DNA of 64,000 nucleotides, taken from Buchnera aphidicola (Aphis gossypii). Lineage in GTDB: Bacteria > Pseudomonadota > Gammaproteobacteria > Enterobacterales > Enterobacteriaceae. Where the stretch lies: positions 372,001 through 436,000 of the forward strand of contig NZ_CP056771.1 in assembly GCF_013394915.1 (NCBI RefSeq). Reading direction: 5' to 3'. Positions 10,258 through 20,648 of this stretch are shown in pieces (the stretch's first letter is position 1; each line of letters starts with the position of its first letter). The position numbers were made by a program, and so were the translations under genes. The notes beneath the pieces are model-generated. The model worked only from the letters and a program-made list of their open reading frames with translations. It was not told where the DNA came from and searched no databases.

Positions 10258-10476
10258 ATGCCTAAAGAAGACAATATTGAAATGCAAGGAATAGTTATAG
10301 ACACATTACCAAATACAATGTTTCGTGTAGAGTTAGAAAACAAACATGTTATTACCGCTCATATTTCAGGAAAGATGCGTAAAAATTATATTAGAATATT
10401 GACAGGTGATAAAGTTACCATTGAATTAACACCATATGATTTAACAAAAGGTAGAATTATTTTTAGAAGTCGTTAA
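10258..10476 (+). CDS. infA: Translation initiation factor IF-1
   Basis: Single OB-fold protein that binds the 30S A site during initiation. The 72 residues equal the E. coli length and align throughout: KEDNIEMQG at the N-terminus, the RNA-binding [15 protein letters not shown], and KGRI-FRSR at the C-terminus. AGAGA lies about 5-9 bases before the ATG. It stands alone between trxB and aspS, and a 201-bp spacer before aspS suggests separate transcription. Confidence 0.98.
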   Translation: MPKEDNIEMQGIVIDTLPNTMFRVELENKHVITAHISGKMRKNYIRILTGDKVTIELTPYDLTKGRIIFRSR

Positions 10477-10677
10477 TTTGTAAAGTCATAATAATAATTT
10501 AATAAATCTCAAAAAAGTGAATTTTAAAAATATACTACTTTATTAAACGTCATAAAAATTAAAAATTTCTAATTAATTTTTTCAATTATTTTTTCTAAAA
10601 ATTGATTTCATAAAAAATTAAAAATAAAAACTATATTTTAATAAAATATTATTAAAATAAATTTTGATAGAGAATTT

Positions 10678-12438
10678 ATGCGCACTAAATACTGTGGAAA
10701 TATTAGAATAATTGATGTATATAAATCCGTAATTTTATCTGGTTGGGTAAATAAAATAAGAAATTTTGGTCAATTTATTTTTTTAGATCTGAGAGATTGT
10801 ACAGGTATTGTTCAAGTAATTTTTGAATCAAATGATCATTTTATCTTTAAAAAAGCATCAACTTTGAAAAATGAATCATGTATTCAAATTCAAGGTGTGG
10901 TACAAAAGAGAAGCATTAAGAATAAAAATTTAAAATTAAACACCGGAGAAATAGAAATATTAGCTAAAAAAATAAATATTTTTAATATTTCAGATCCACT
11001 TCCATTGGATTATTTAAATAATAATAGTGATGATTTAAGATTAAAATACCGTTATTTAGATCTTCGAAAATTTGCTTTAATTGAAAATTTAAAAGTTAGA
11101 AACCAAGTTACTTATTTAGTAAGAAATTTTATGAATAAAAAAAATTTCTTAGATATTGAAACACCATTTTTAACAAAGTCTACTCCCGAAGGAGCTAGAG
11201 ATTATCTAATTCCAAGTAGAAACTATCCAGGAAAATTTTATGCTTTACCACAATCACCGCAGTTATTTAAGCAGTTATTAATGATTTCTGGAGTCGATAA
11301 GTATTATCAAATAGTTAAATGTTTTCGCGATGAAGATCTAAGATCTGATCGACAACCTGAATTTACGCAAATTGATATTGAAGTTTCTTTTATGAGTAGT
11401 AAAAAAATTCGAAATATTGTAGAAAAATTAATAAAAAAAATTTGGTTTAAAATATTAAACTATAATTTAAATAAATTCCCTACAATATCTTTTAATGAAG
11501 CAATGAACCGATATGGATGCGATAAACCCGATTTACGTAATCCAATGGAAATAATTGATATATTAAAAATTTTTAATAAAAAAAAATTTTTTGATTTTTT
11601 TAAAATTAATTCAGAAAAAAAAAATAGAATGGGTTTATTATCTTTTTCTGAAGGTGAAAAAATAAGTCGAAAAAAAATTGAAAAATATTGTAATTATGTA
11701 AATCAATTTGGTGCAAAAAATTTGTTTTATATAAAAATTAAACAACATGAAATTGGATTAGATGGTATTCAAAGCTCAATAAAAAGTATTTTAAATGAAA
11801 AAATATTAAATAAAATTGTAAATCAAACAAAAGCTAAAAATGGAGATATTTTATTCATTATAGCTGATACAGAAAAAATTGTAAATAAATCATTAGGAAT
11901 GTTACGTATAAAATTAGGAGATGATTTTAAAATTTTTGAAAAAAATGTTTGGAAACCATTATGGGTAATAAACTTCCCTATGTTTAAAAAAGATAAATTT
12001 GGAAATTTTTCATCTGTTCATCATCCTTTTACTGCATATAAAAAAAACCGTAACAAAAAAATTGTTAATAATTTAGAAAATTCTATATCAGATAGTTATG
12101 ATTTAGTAATTAATGGATATGAAATTGGTGGTGGTTCAGTCAGAATTCACGATGCTAAAATACAAAAAAAAATTTTTAATATTATTGGATTAGATGAAAA
12201 AGATCAAAAAGAGAAGTTTGGATTTTTAATAGAAGCATTAAAATATGGAGCCCCACCTCATGCAGGAATAGCTTTAGGATTAGATAGAATAATAATGCTA
12301 TTAAGACAAACAAACAACATTAGAGATGTCATTGCTTTTCCTAAAACAACATCAGCTTCATGTCTTATGACTAAGGCTCCAAGCCAAGTGAAAAACAAAG
12401 ATTTAAATGATTTAGGTATAAATATTTCTGTAGAATAA
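10678..12438 (+). CDS. aspS: Aspartyl-tRNA synthetase
   Basis: Class IIb synthetase for tRNA-Asp. The 586 residues (E. coli 590) have an N-terminal OB anticodon-binding domain (about 1-105, SGWVNKIRNFGQFIFLDLRD), class II motif 1, motif 2 FRDEDLRSDRQPEFTQID, the bacterial GAD insertion, the EIGGGSVRIHD segment and motif 3 GIALGLDRIIMLL. The inner part is Lys-rich from AT drift. An in-frame A10 run (11615-11624) is a potential slippage site. The gene is convergent with znuB with only 3 bases between stops. In E. coli nudB-yebC-ruvC lie next to aspS; they are absent here. Confidence 0.97.
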   Translation: MRTKYCGNIRIIDVYKSVILSGWVNKIRNFGQFIFLDLRDCTGIVQVIFESNDHFIFKKASTLKNESCIQIQGVVQKRSIKNKNLKLNTGEIEILAKKINIFNISDPLPLDYLNNNSDDLRLKYRYLDLRKFALIENLKVRNQVTYLVRNFMNKKNFLDIETPFLTKSTPEGARDYLIPSRNYPGKFYALPQSPQLFKQLLMISGVDKYYQIVKCFRDEDLRSDRQPEFTQIDIEVSFMSSKKIRNIVEKLIKKIWFKILNYNLNKFPTISFNEAMNRYGCDKPDLRNPMEIIDILKIFNKKKFFDFFKINSEKKNRMGLLSFSEGEKISRKKIEKYCNYVNQFGAKNLFYIKIKQHEIGLDGIQSSIKSILNEKILNKIVNQTKAKNGDILFIIADTEKIVNKSLGMLRIKLGDDFKIFEKNVWKPLWVINFPMFKKDKFGNFSSVHHPFTAYKKNRNKKIVNNLENSISDSYDLVINGYEIGGGSVRIHDAKIQKKIFNIIGLDEKDQKEKFGFLIEALKYGAPPHAGIALGLDRIIMLLRQTNNIRDVIAFPKTTSASCLMTKAPSQVKNKDLNDLGINISVE

Positions 12439-12441
12439 ATA

Positions 12442-13239
12442 TTATAATTTTTCACAAAAAAAATTTTTTATAGCACTTGATAAATAAAGCAAAGAAGCAA
12501 ACAAAACAATAGATGGACTTGTAGGAATATGAAAAAATATAGATGAAATTACTCCTCCTGTAATAGATAAGATACTTATTAAAATTCCTATGATTACCAT
12601 TTTTTCTGGAGAATTAGAAAAATATTGTGCAGTAGCAGGAGGAATAACTAATAAAGAAGTTATTAGCAATGCACCTACAAACTTAATTGCAATAGAAATA
12701 GTTAAAGCAGTTGTTAGCATTAAAGTCAATCGTACATAAAAAAGATTTATGCCATCAATTTGAGCTAATTCAGGATTAATTGTAACCAATAAAATTGAAT
12801 TCCAACGAATAATTAAAACCATTAGAACTATGATGCTTCCTAAAAAAATAGAAAATAAATCAGATATTTTAATAGATAACAAATCACCAAATAAATAATT
12901 ATTGAAATTAATTTGTTTAGAATTAGACACAAGACTAATTAACACCATTCCCAAAGATAGTGAACTATGTGATATTATCGTCAATATAGTTTCTAATGAA
13001 ATTGGTAATATTTTTTCTAACCAAGCCAGACAAAGAGCAAGTAAACTTATAAAAACTAAAATAATATAAAATGAATTAGTTTGTAATATTATAGAAATTG
13101 CTAATCCAAGTAAAGATGAATGCGATAATGTGTCGCCAAAAGATGACATACGACGCCAAACTATAAAAGCACCTAAAGGACCTGTAGCAAAAGACAAAAA
13201 AACTCCAGACAACCAGCCAGGAAAAATTAGTTCAAACAT
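12442..13239 (-). CDS. znuB: Zinc ABC transporter, membrane subunit
   Basis: Inner-membrane permease of the ABC-3 family that passes zinc into the cytosol with ZnuC. The 265 residues (E. coli 261) form about seven to eight hydrophobic helices. The family-typical GAFIVWRRMSSFGDTLSHSSLLG near the N-terminus (contact with the ATPase) and LITSLLVIPPATAQYFS in the second half are present. It lies 34 bp after znuC in the same direction, so one operon. The periplasmic partner znuA is not in this window. Confidence 0.95.
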   Translation of the reverse strand: MFELIFPGWLSGVFLSFATGPLGAFIVWRRMSSFGDTLSHSSLLGLAISIILQTNSFYIILVFISLLALCLAWLEKILPISLETILTIISHSSLSLGMVLISLVSNSKQINFNNYLFGDLLSIKISDLFSIFLGSIIVLMVLIIRWNSILLVTINPELAQIDGINLFYVRLTLMLTTALTISIAIKFVGALLITSLLVIPPATAQYFSNSPEKMVIIGILISILSITGGVISSIFFHIPTSPSIVLFASLLYLSSAIKNFFCEKL

Positions 13240-13273
13240 AATATAAAAATCTCTAAAATTTTATTTAATAGCT

Positions 13274-13990
13274 TTAATATTGATGAATATGATCGTGATG
13301 ATGATGATAAATTGCTATCTCTTTGATGCGTTCTGAACCAAATATTGAAATAAATTCTAAATTTTTAAATACCGTTTTAGGACTACCAGAACAACAAATG
13401 TGTTTATTTAAACAAATAACATGATCGGTTCGAGCCATAACAAAATTTAAATCATGAGAAACTATTAATATAGTACAATTCAACTCATCACGTATGGAAT
13501 AAATTAAATTATACAAGTCTAATTGACCCATTACATCAATTCCTTGTGTTGGCTCGTCTAATACAAGTAAATTAGGATTATTCAATAAAGCTCTAGCTAA
13601 CAAAACGCGTTGCATTTCACCGCCAGATAACGTTTTTAATAAGGCATATCTAAAAGATTCTGCTTTTACGCGTTTTAATATTTTTAAGATATTTATGTTT
13701 TTTTTTCGACAAGATAATTGCATAAATCGTTCTACTGTAATAGGTAGTAAATTATTAAGATGCAATTTTTGAGGCACATAACCAATAGATATATATGGAG
13801 ATCGAAATACTGTTCCTAAATTAGGTTTTATCAAACCCAATATAACACGTATTAAAGTAGACTTACCAGCTCCGTTTGGACCAATTAATGTAATTATACA
13901 ATTAGAGTGTAAAGATAATGATATATTATGAAGAATAGATCGATTGGATAAATTAACACAGATGTTTTTTAAAACAATAAATTCTAACAT
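13274..13990 (-). CDS. znuC: Zinc ABC transporter, ATPase subunit
   Basis: Cytosolic ATPase that powers ZnuB. The 238 residues show Walker A GPNGAGKST, Q-loop GYVPQ, signature LSGGEMQRVLLARA, Walker B LLVLDEPTQG and the H-loop IVSHD. The C-terminus carries a His cluster (YHHHHDHIH), as in E. coli ZnuC (RHHHNHRH), a likely zinc-responsive tail. In E. coli znuA diverges from znuC; here a 540-bp spacer stands at that position and mepM follows. Confidence 0.95.
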   Translation of the reverse strand: MLEFIVLKNICVNLSNRSILHNISLSLHSNCIITLIGPNGAGKSTLIRVILGLIKPNLGTVFRSPYISIGYVPQKLHLNNLLPITVERFMQLSCRKKNINILKILKRVKAESFRYALLKTLSGGEMQRVLLARALLNNPNLLVLDEPTQGIDVMGQLDLYNLIYSIRDELNCTILIVSHDLNFVMARTDHVICLNKHICCSGSPKTVFKNLEFISIFGSERIKEIAIYHHHHDHIHQY

Positions 13991-14530
13991 AATAAAATAA
14001 ACTTTGTATATTATATTGTAATTTTTTATATTATAAAATATTTTTTTAAAAATGAATATATATTTTATTTTAAAAATATAAATTATAATTTTTTATTTTA
14101 TGTTATTCAACATATAAAATATTATTTAATAGTATACTTTTAAGGTTGTTTTCATATATAAATTTTTAAAAACAATTTTAAAAAGAGTTCGTAATACGTA
14201 TTTTATATATTATATATTTAAAATCAAACATTTAAATTTAAATAAAATTTATCGACTTTTAAATTAATTTATATAATTTTAAAATATATTCCTTAAAAAT
14301 TTTGATAAATTAAAAGATTTAATTTTTTTATAAAACATTCAGTAAAAAGTAAAATCATTAAAAAATTGATAATATAGAAAAATGTTCTAATAGTTATTTT
14401 AAATATAAAATTAAATATTTTTCATTTTAGATTTTTATATTATCAATTTTTTTATTTAATTATATTTTTATATTTATTATACTTTCCAATTAACATATTA
14501 TCTGGTAAAAATTACTCGAGGAAATCAAAA
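13991..14530. other. 540-bp gene-free spacer at the expected znuA position
   Basis: Divergent spacer between znuC and mepM. In E. coli znuA stands here, next to mepM and opposite znuC. The sequence is almost pure A/T and I see no residual reading frame of ZnuA, so erosion is essentially complete. It must hold the promoters of znuCB and mepM. One strong structure, an inverted repeat at 14360-14452, is listed separately. Confidence 0.7.
14360..14452. repeat. 17-bp perfect inverted repeat with 59-base loop
   Basis: The arms 14360-14376 and 14436-14452 are perfectly complementary over 17 bp (core TTGATAATATA). Just inside them, AAAATG and CATTTT can extend the pairing after small bulges. The plus strand has a T7 at the end of the right arm. 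It lies about 80 bp upstream of mepM and belongs to no gene. It could be an operator, an attenuator in the mepM leader, or the terminator of a small RNA or lost gene. Confidence 0.6.
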
Positions 14531-15622
14531 GTGCAGTACGTTTATAAAAAAATTTCTTTATTTTTAAAATATTTATATTTAAATTATATATTTAATTTTT
14601 ATAATATGTTTATATTTTTTATAAAAACTATTATTTTGACTTTGATATTATCAAGTTGCAGCATTTTGCTAAAAGAAAAAAAAATATTTTCTAATCAACT
14701 TTTTAATCTTAAAAAACATGACCAATTAATAAATAATTCAAAAGACAGCACTAAATCTGAAAAAAATAAGCATATTAATTCTTCATTTTTTAAAAATTTT
14801 ATGACATGTAAAAATGAATCTAGTTTTATTTCGTTCTTATCAAATAACACATTATTTAAAAAAAGAATTTATATTCAGAAAAATTCTAATTTTTTTAGAA
14901 GCGCACGTAAAAAAGGATTAAATTCATTTGATATTAATACTATTATTAAGGCTATAGAATGGCAAATTAGTTTCCGAAAAATAAATCCTCATAGTACGTT
15001 TGATTTAATTTTTTTAAGAGAAAAAATAAATTCAAAAAAAAATAAAAACATATTACTAGCTATAAAATTAAATAATATAGGAAAAACGTATTACGCTATA
15101 AGAGCTATGAATGGAAACTTTTATGATATTAACGGTTTCAATAAATCAAATATGATTATGAATTTTGCATTGTTAAAAAAATATCGAATTTCTTCTTCTT
15201 TTAATTTGCATCGTATTCATCCAATTACGCATCGTATAAGTCGTCATTTAGGGGTGGATTTAGCAATGCCACAAGGAACTTTAGTTTTAGCTACTAGTAA
15301 TGGGAAAATAATAAAAACAGGATTTAATAAAATCTCAGGTTTTTATATAGTTTTAAAAAATTTCAATCAATGCATAACTAAATATATGCATCTTAAAAAA
15401 ATCTTAGTTAAAACAGATCAAAATATCAAAATTAATCAAAAAATTGCGTTATCTGGAAATTCTGGAAGAACAACTGGACCACATTTACATTATGAAATAT
15501 GGATGAATAAACATGCAATTAATCCAGCAGATGCTCGATTTAGTTTTATAGAACCACTTACACCAAAAGAATTAATTTTATATTTCAAAACATCTAAAAT
15601 CATTTTATCCAAGTTAAAATGA
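14531..15622 (+). CDS. mepM: Murein endopeptidase of the M23 family (MepM/YebA-like)
   Basis: Zinc endopeptidase expected to cut peptidoglycan cross-links in the periplasm so that new wall can be inserted. The C-terminal LytM domain (about residues 230-335) carries the zinc ligands His and Asp in HLGVDLAMP and His in HLHYEIW, with the catalytic His in KYMHLKK. The N-terminal half is poorly conserved apart from a membrane segment. The start is GTG at 14531, with AGGA about 10 bases before it. An internal ATG at 14606 would place a lipobox-like LSSC (Cys43) after a hydrophobic stretch, but has no ribosome site. The length of 363 is below the E. coli 440. Confidence 0.92.
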   Translation: MQYVYKKISLFLKYLYLNYIFNFYNMFIFFIKTIILTLILSSCSILLKEKKIFSNQLFNLKKHDQLINNSKDSTKSEKNKHINSSFFKNFMTCKNESSFISFLSNNTLFKKRIYIQKNSNFFRSARKKGLNSFDINTIIKAIEWQISFRKINPHSTFDLIFLREKINSKKNKNILLAIKLNNIGKTYYAIRAMNGNFYDINGFNKSNMIMNFALLKKYRISSSFNLHRIHPITHRISRHLGVDLAMPQGTLVLATSNGKIIKTGFNKISGFYIVLKNFNQCITKYMHLKKILVKTDQNIKINQKIALSGNSGRTTGPHLHYEIWMNKHAINPADARFSFIEPLTPKELILYFKTSKIILSKLK

Positions 15623-15660
15623 TTTTTTAAATATATTTAAATTATTAGCATGCATTAAAA

Positions 15661-17106
15661 CTAACAAATAACTTTTAAAATTCTGCTAGTATTTGTTTTC
15701 CCTGTTTTTCCCATTACGTCTCCTTGAGTAACAATCACTAAATCGTTATTAAATAAAAAACCTTTTTTACATAATAACATTATAGCTTCATTAGCAGCTT
15801 TCACTCCATCATGTTGACTATCAAAATAAATAGGAACTACACCTCTGTATAAAGTAGATAAATTTAAAGTCTTTTTATGCTTTGATAAAGCAAAAATAGG
15901 TAATCCAGATGTAATTCGAGAAGTCATTAAAGCAGTTTTACCGGATTCTGTCATGGTAATAATTGCTGTAATTCCATTTAAATGATTCGCCGCATACATA
16001 GCTGACATAGCAATAGTTTCTTCTATATCATTAAATTTTATATTGATGCGATGTCTAGATACATTAATACTAGGTATTTTTTCAGCTCCCATACAAACCT
16101 TTGACATATTTAAAACAGTTTCTGAAGGATATTTACCAGAGGCGGTTTCAGCAGATAACATAACTGCATCACTCCCATCTAATACAGCGTTTGCAACATC
16201 CATTACTTCCGCACGAGTAGGTGATGGATTTAAAATCATAGATTCCATCATCTGAGTTGCTGTAATAACTACTTTATTTAATTTTCTAGCACTTCTAATT
16301 AAATTTTTCTGAATACCGACAAGTTCTGCATCTCCAATTTCTACCCCTAAATCTCCTCTAGCAATCATAATAGCGTCTGAAGATAGTATTATATCTTCTA
16401 TTGAATTTTGACTACTTACAGCTTCTGCCCTCTCTATTTTTGCGATAATTTTAGCTTGACTACCTGCTTTCTTTAATAAATATCTTGCTTTTTTTAAATC
16501 TTCTCCGCATCTAGGAAAAGATACAGCTAAATAATCCACATCTATTTCAGATGCGAGTATTATATCTTTTCTATCTTTTTCTGTTAAAGAATGAGCTGAT
16601 AATCCACCACCTAACTTATTAATACCTTTATTATTTGATAAAACTCCCCCCACAATAACTATAGTATATATTTCAAAATCTGTAACTTTTAACACTTTTA
16701 GTTGTATTTTACCATCATCTAACAGTAAAATATCATTAATATTTAAATCATATGGCAATTGCTTATAATCAATTCCAACTCTTTCTTGATTACCATCAGT
16801 ATCATGCAAATTTGAATCTAATATAAAAATTTCATTTTTCTGAAGCAAAACACTATTTTTTTTAAATTTAGAAATTCTAATTTTAGGTCCTTGCAAATCA
16901 CCGAGTAAGGCAATATTACAATTTAAATTTAACATTATTTCTCTTGCTTTTTTAGCTCTTTCAACATGTTCATCAGGAGAACCATGAGAAAAATTTAAAC
17001 GAAGAACGTTGGCTCCAGATTCAATAATTTTTTTAAGATTATCATTTTTATCTGTAGCAGGACCCAAAGTAGCAACAATTTTAGTTCTTCTTAAACGAGT
17101 TAACAT
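15661..17106 (-). CDS. pykA: Pyruvate kinase II
   Basis: Converts phosphoenolpyruvate and ADP to pyruvate and ATP, the last step of glycolysis. The start at 17106 gives [19 protein letters not shown] and 481 residues (E. coli PykA 480), with AGAGGT about 5 bases upstream; a longer reading from 17121 adds five residues without family support. The N-terminal RLRRTKIV matches PykA better than PykF. Active-site elements are NFSHG, the catalytic Lys in [22 protein letters not shown] (metal site), and the ATQMMESM and [17 protein letters not shown] segments. It is convergent with mepM. In E. coli lpxM stands on one side and hexR-zwf on the other; lpxM and hexR are absent here. Confidence 0.97.
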   Translation of the reverse strand: MLTRLRRTKIVATLGPATDKNDNLKKIIESGANVLRLNFSHGSPDEHVERAKKAREIMLNLNCNIALLGDLQGPKIRISKFKKNSVLLQKNEIFILDSNLHDTDGNQERVGIDYKQLPYDLNINDILLLDDGKIQLKVLKVTDFEIYTIVIVGGVLSNNKGINKLGGGLSAHSLTEKDRKDIILASEIDVDYLAVSFPRCGEDLKKARYLLKKAGSQAKIIAKIERAEAVSSQNSIEDIILSSDAIMIARGDLGVEIGDAELVGIQKNLIRSARKLNKVVITATQMMESMILNPSPTRAEVMDVANAVLDGSDAVMLSAETASGKYPSETVLNMSKVCMGAEKIPSINVSRHRINIKFNDIEETIAMSAMYAANHLNGITAIITMTESGKTALMTSRITSGLPIFALSKHKKTLNLSTLYRGVVPIYFDSQHDGVKAANEAIMLLCKKGFLFNNDLVIVTQGDVMGKTGKTNTSRILKVIC

Positions 17107-17384
17107 GAATACCTCTAGCAATTTATTTTATTATAATATTTTAAGTGCATTTTATTTTCAAAATTAATTTGAAAAATAAAATATAAAAAGTACCAAACGT
17201 TTATTTATGCTTATTTATTTAGTAAAATTGATAAAAAAATTTTAGATTTAATATTAATAATAGATGATATTAAATAAAAAATCTTAAAAATATATTTTAA
17301 TACCTAATTATTTCTAAAAATAGTTTATTAATTTTTTATGTTTTTAACAATATAAAATATTTTATTTTAAAAAAGAGAATTTTT

Positions 17385-18854
17385 ATGATCGAAACTATTC
17401 AATCTTGCGATTTAGTTATTTTCGGAGCTAAGGGAGATTTAGCTCAAAGAAAATTGTTACCTGCTTTATATAAGTTAGAAGAATGTAAAAAAATACATCC
17501 TGAAACACGCATCATTGGAGCAGGACGTGCCAATTGGACTAAAGAAGAATATATAAAAGTAGTAAAAACAGCAATTAAAAAATTTTTGATAAACAAAATC
17601 GATGAAAATATTTGGAATAAATTAAGCGCACGTTTATATTTTTTAAATCTTGATATTTTCAAAGAACTATGTTTTATAAAATTAAAAAAAATATTAAATC
17701 AAACAAAAAACATAACTATTTACTATTGTGCTGTTCCTCCAAGTGTGTTTAATACTATTTTTGAAAGATTAGGAAAAATTAATTTAAATTTATTTCCTGC
17801 AAGAATAATCATAGAAAAACCATTAGGAGTATGCTTAAAGACATGTAAAGCAATTAATGATCAAATATCTAAATATTTTTTAGAATCACAAATTTTTAGA
17901 ATTGACCACTATCTAGGTAAAGAATCAATACTAAATTTACTTTCTTTGCGATTCGCTAATTCATTATTTTTTAATAATTGGAATAATAAAATCATTGATC
18001 ATGTACAAATTACTGTTTCTGAACAAGTAGGCGTTGAAAATAGATGGAACTATTTTGATGAAATGGGACAAACAAAAGATATGGTTCAAAACCATCTTTT
18101 ACAAATATTAACTATAATTGCAATGGATCAACCGAAAAATATTTCACCAGAAAGCATTAGAAATGAAAAAATAAAAATTTTACGTACATTAAGATCTATT
18201 AACATAGAAAACGTAAATGTTAAAACTATAAGAGGTCAATATACCGCAGGTAATATTCAGGGGAAAAAGGTTCCCTCATATTTAGAAGAAAATGGAGCAA
18301 ATTTAAAAAGTCAAACTGAAACATTTGTATGTATTAAGGTAGATCTTAAGAATGATCAGTGGTTAGGTACGCCTTTTTATTTAAGGACTGGTAAAAGATT
18401 AGCAGAAAAATATTCAGAGATAGTAATTGTATTCAAAAAAATGCCAATTAATTTATTCAAAGATCATAATGATGATTTATCTCGAAATAAACTAATTATA
18501 CGATTAGATCCCAACGAAAACATTAAAATAGATTTTTTAAAAAGAATATCAGGATTAAGTGAAACATATCAATTGAAAAATGAAAGAATTCAATCAAATT
18601 TATTGACAAATAAACATCAAAATTATATTGATGCTTATGAAAGACTTTTATTGGCAGCTATGAAAGGAGATCAATCTTTCTTTGTATGTCGTGAAGAAGT
18701 AGAAGAAGCATGGAAGTGGATTGATCCTATTATAGAAGGTTGGAAAAAAAACAAAAAAAGTACCCTTGAATTATATTCCGCAGGTACATGGGGGCCAAAA
18801 AACGCAAATAAAATTATTATGAAAGATGGGAGATATTGGCATAAATTTGATTGA
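17385..18854 (+). CDS. zwf: Glucose-6-phosphate 1-dehydrogenase
   Basis: NADP-dependent first step of the oxidative pentose phosphate pathway. The 489 residues (E. coli 491) show the coenzyme motif GAKGDLAQRKLLPALY (E. coli GASGDLARRKLMPSLY), IEKPLG, and the active-site RIDHYLGKE with its substrate-binding Lys and catalytic His nearby. The C-terminal domain ends with SAGTWGP, as in the family. AAGAGA lies about 9 bases upstream of the ATG. The regulator hexR, adjacent in E. coli, is absent; the 278-bp spacer before zwf shows no recognisable remains of it. Confidence 0.97.
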   Translation: MIETIQSCDLVIFGAKGDLAQRKLLPALYKLEECKKIHPETRIIGAGRANWTKEEYIKVVKTAIKKFLINKIDENIWNKLSARLYFLNLDIFKELCFIKLKKILNQTKNITIYYCAVPPSVFNTIFERLGKINLNLFPARIIIEKPLGVCLKTCKAINDQISKYFLESQIFRIDHYLGKESILNLLSLRFANSLFFNNWNNKIIDHVQITVSEQVGVENRWNYFDEMGQTKDMVQNHLLQILTIIAMDQPKNISPESIRNEKIKILRTLRSINIENVNVKTIRGQYTAGNIQGKKVPSYLEENGANLKSQTETFVCIKVDLKNDQWLGTPFYLRTGKRLAEKYSEIVIVFKKMPINLFKDHNDDLSRNKLIIRLDPNENIKIDFLKRISGLSETYQLKNERIQSNLLTNKHQNYIDAYERLLLAAMKGDQSFFVCREEVEEAWKWIDPIIEGWKKNKKSTLELYSAGTWGPKNANKIIMKDGRYWHKFD

Positions 18855-19012
18855 AATATAATAAATTGATCTATCTTGAATTTTTTAACAAAAACATGTT
18901 ATTATAAAAATATTTTTACATATTTAATTTAAAAATTAAATTTTTTATATAACTACTATTTAAAAATTAATTTTAAAATACTATTTGGCTGAATTGAGGA
19001 AGATAATACCTT

Positions 19013-19888
19013 ATGATACGTATCATTCTTTTCTTAATAACTAACTTAGCAGTTACATCAATATTTGCTTTAATTCTTGCATTAACGGGAATTGCTTCGG
19101 ATAGTATTTATGGTATATTTATTATCTCTAGTTTGTTTGGTTTTAGTGGATCTCTTGTATCGCTACTTATATCTAAATGGATCGCACTGCGCTCAGTAAA
19201 TGGAAGAGTAATCAGATCTCCTAGTAATGATATAGAAAAATGGCTAATTGAAACTGTACATAAACAATCAGTTCAAAAAGGAATAAAAACACCTCAAATT
19301 GCAACATATGATGCTATTGATATAAATGCATTTGCAACAGGTCCTCGAAGAAACTCAGCATTAATTGCAGTATCATCCGGACTATTAGAAAAAATGACTA
19401 AAAATGAAGCAGAAGCAGTTATCGGTCACGAAATTAGTCATATCGCTAACGGAGATATGATTACCATGAGTTTAATACAAGGAGTAGTTAATACTTTTGT
19501 TATTTTTATATCTCGTATTGTTTCACAAATATTAAATAGTTTTCTATCGAGTAATAATGATGAAAATGATACGAACGAAAGAAATTCATTTGTTTTTTTT
19601 ATAATTTCAACAATGTTAGAAATAACATTTGGTATGTTCGCAACTATCATTACCATGTGGTTTTCTAGGCATCGAGAATTTTACGCAGATGCTAGTGCTG
19701 CTAAATTAGTTGGACGTAAAAAAATGATTGCAGCGTTAAATAAATTAAAATCAAGCTACGAAGCGCAAGAATCACAGAGTATCATTACACTTTGTATTAA
19801 TGGTAGGTCTAAATCAGTAGAATTGTTTGCATCTCATCCTTCTTTAGATAAAAGAATACAAGCATTAAATAATAGAAAATATATGTAA
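19013..19888 (+). CDS. htpX: Membrane zinc protease HtpX
   Basis: M48-family integral-membrane metalloprotease involved in quality control of inner-membrane proteins. The 291 residues (E. coli 293) have two N-terminal membrane helices, the catalytic HEISH (HExxH) in [13 protein letters not shown], a second hydrophobic pair after it, and the third zinc ligand Glu in [12 protein letters not shown]. The C-terminal [14 protein letters not shown] is family-typical. AGGAAG lies about 10 bases upstream. The start MIRIILFL is the E. coli-like one. Confidence 0.96.
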   Translation: MIRIILFLITNLAVTSIFALILALTGIASDSIYGIFIISSLFGFSGSLVSLLISKWIALRSVNGRVIRSPSNDIEKWLIETVHKQSVQKGIKTPQIATYDAIDINAFATGPRRNSALIAVSSGLLEKMTKNEAEAVIGHEISHIANGDMITMSLIQGVVNTFVIFISRIVSQILNSFLSSNNDENDTNERNSFVFFIISTMLEITFGMFATIITMWFSRHREFYADASAAKLVGRKKMIAALNKLKSSYEAQESQSIITLCINGRSKSVELFASHPSLDKRIQALNNRKYM

Positions 19889-19905
19889 AATAAATTGCAT
19901 AAAAA

Positions 19906-19939
19906 TTTCTCTTAGTAGAAATATATCTATTAAGAGAAA
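19906..19939 (+). terminator. 14-bp hairpin after htpX
   Basis: Stem 19906-19919 with 19926-19939, 14 bp with one G-T pair and a 6-base loop, 17 bases after the htpX stop. On the plus strand an A-run follows the hairpin, not a T-run; the T-run is on the minus strand. It may act as an mRNA 3' stabiliser for htpX or as a terminator in the opposite direction. Confidence 0.55.
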
Positions 19940-20648
19940 AAATAAATACAAATTTATTCTTTATTAAATTTTTTTAAGCTTGTATTTTAACGTAAAAACG
20001 TTTATAATCAATTGCAAATATAGTTTAAAAAAGCAACAATTTTATTTTTAATTTTAAAATTAAAAAATTTTTTTAAATATCTGAAATCTATAACCTACTC
20101 AATTACTCTATATAGTAATATTTTTAATTTCTAAATATAATTAAAAAATTAAAAATTTTTCAAAACGAAAAAATGAGTAAAATTAAAAATTTAGTTAAGT
20201 AATTTAAAAAATCTTAAAATTTTAGTTTTATTAATTAATTAAATAAAAAAATATATTTATATACTCTTCATTTATTCAAAGTAACGTTTTTAAAATACTA
20301 TAAAAAGATAAAATATTGAGCTTAAAATTCAAGAAAAAATCCTTTTGTAATTAACATATATTATATATAAAAATAAAAAAAATTTTTATAAAATATTTTT
20401 GTTAAAAATCAGAGAAATTTTTTTAAGTATGCAGTTAAAAAATATAAAATATCAAAAATTAATAATCTAAAAAATTAATTAAAAATATTTTAACTTCACA
20501 GATAAATTCTCTCAAAATCTGTTTTATTCAAATATAGATCTAGATATATCTAAATTATTTTTCATCTTCTCGAAAATAAAATATGTAATATTTATATAAA
20601 ATACATTAAATACTATGCTGTCCTATTTTTTTTTACGGAGTTTTTCTG
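19940..20648. other. Gene-free spacer between htpX and yoaE, probable erosion scar
   Basis: About 700 bp of A/T-rich sequence with no supported reading frame on either strand. From memory, other Buchnera genomes carry a cold-shock gene (cspC) between htpX and yoaE, and E. coli has about a dozen genes in the interval. I see no trace of a cold-shock RNA-binding motif here. A small hairpin (20102-20107 with 20114-20119) followed by T5 could be a leftover terminator. The last 60 bases should hold the yoaE promoter, and ACGGAG is its ribosome site. Confidence 0.6.

Noticed and set aside
20102..20125. Hairpin plus T-run in the htpX-yoaE spacer as a small-RNA terminator
   Set aside because: The stem is only 6 bp and such structures arise easily in sequence this A/T-rich; not listed as a separate feature.
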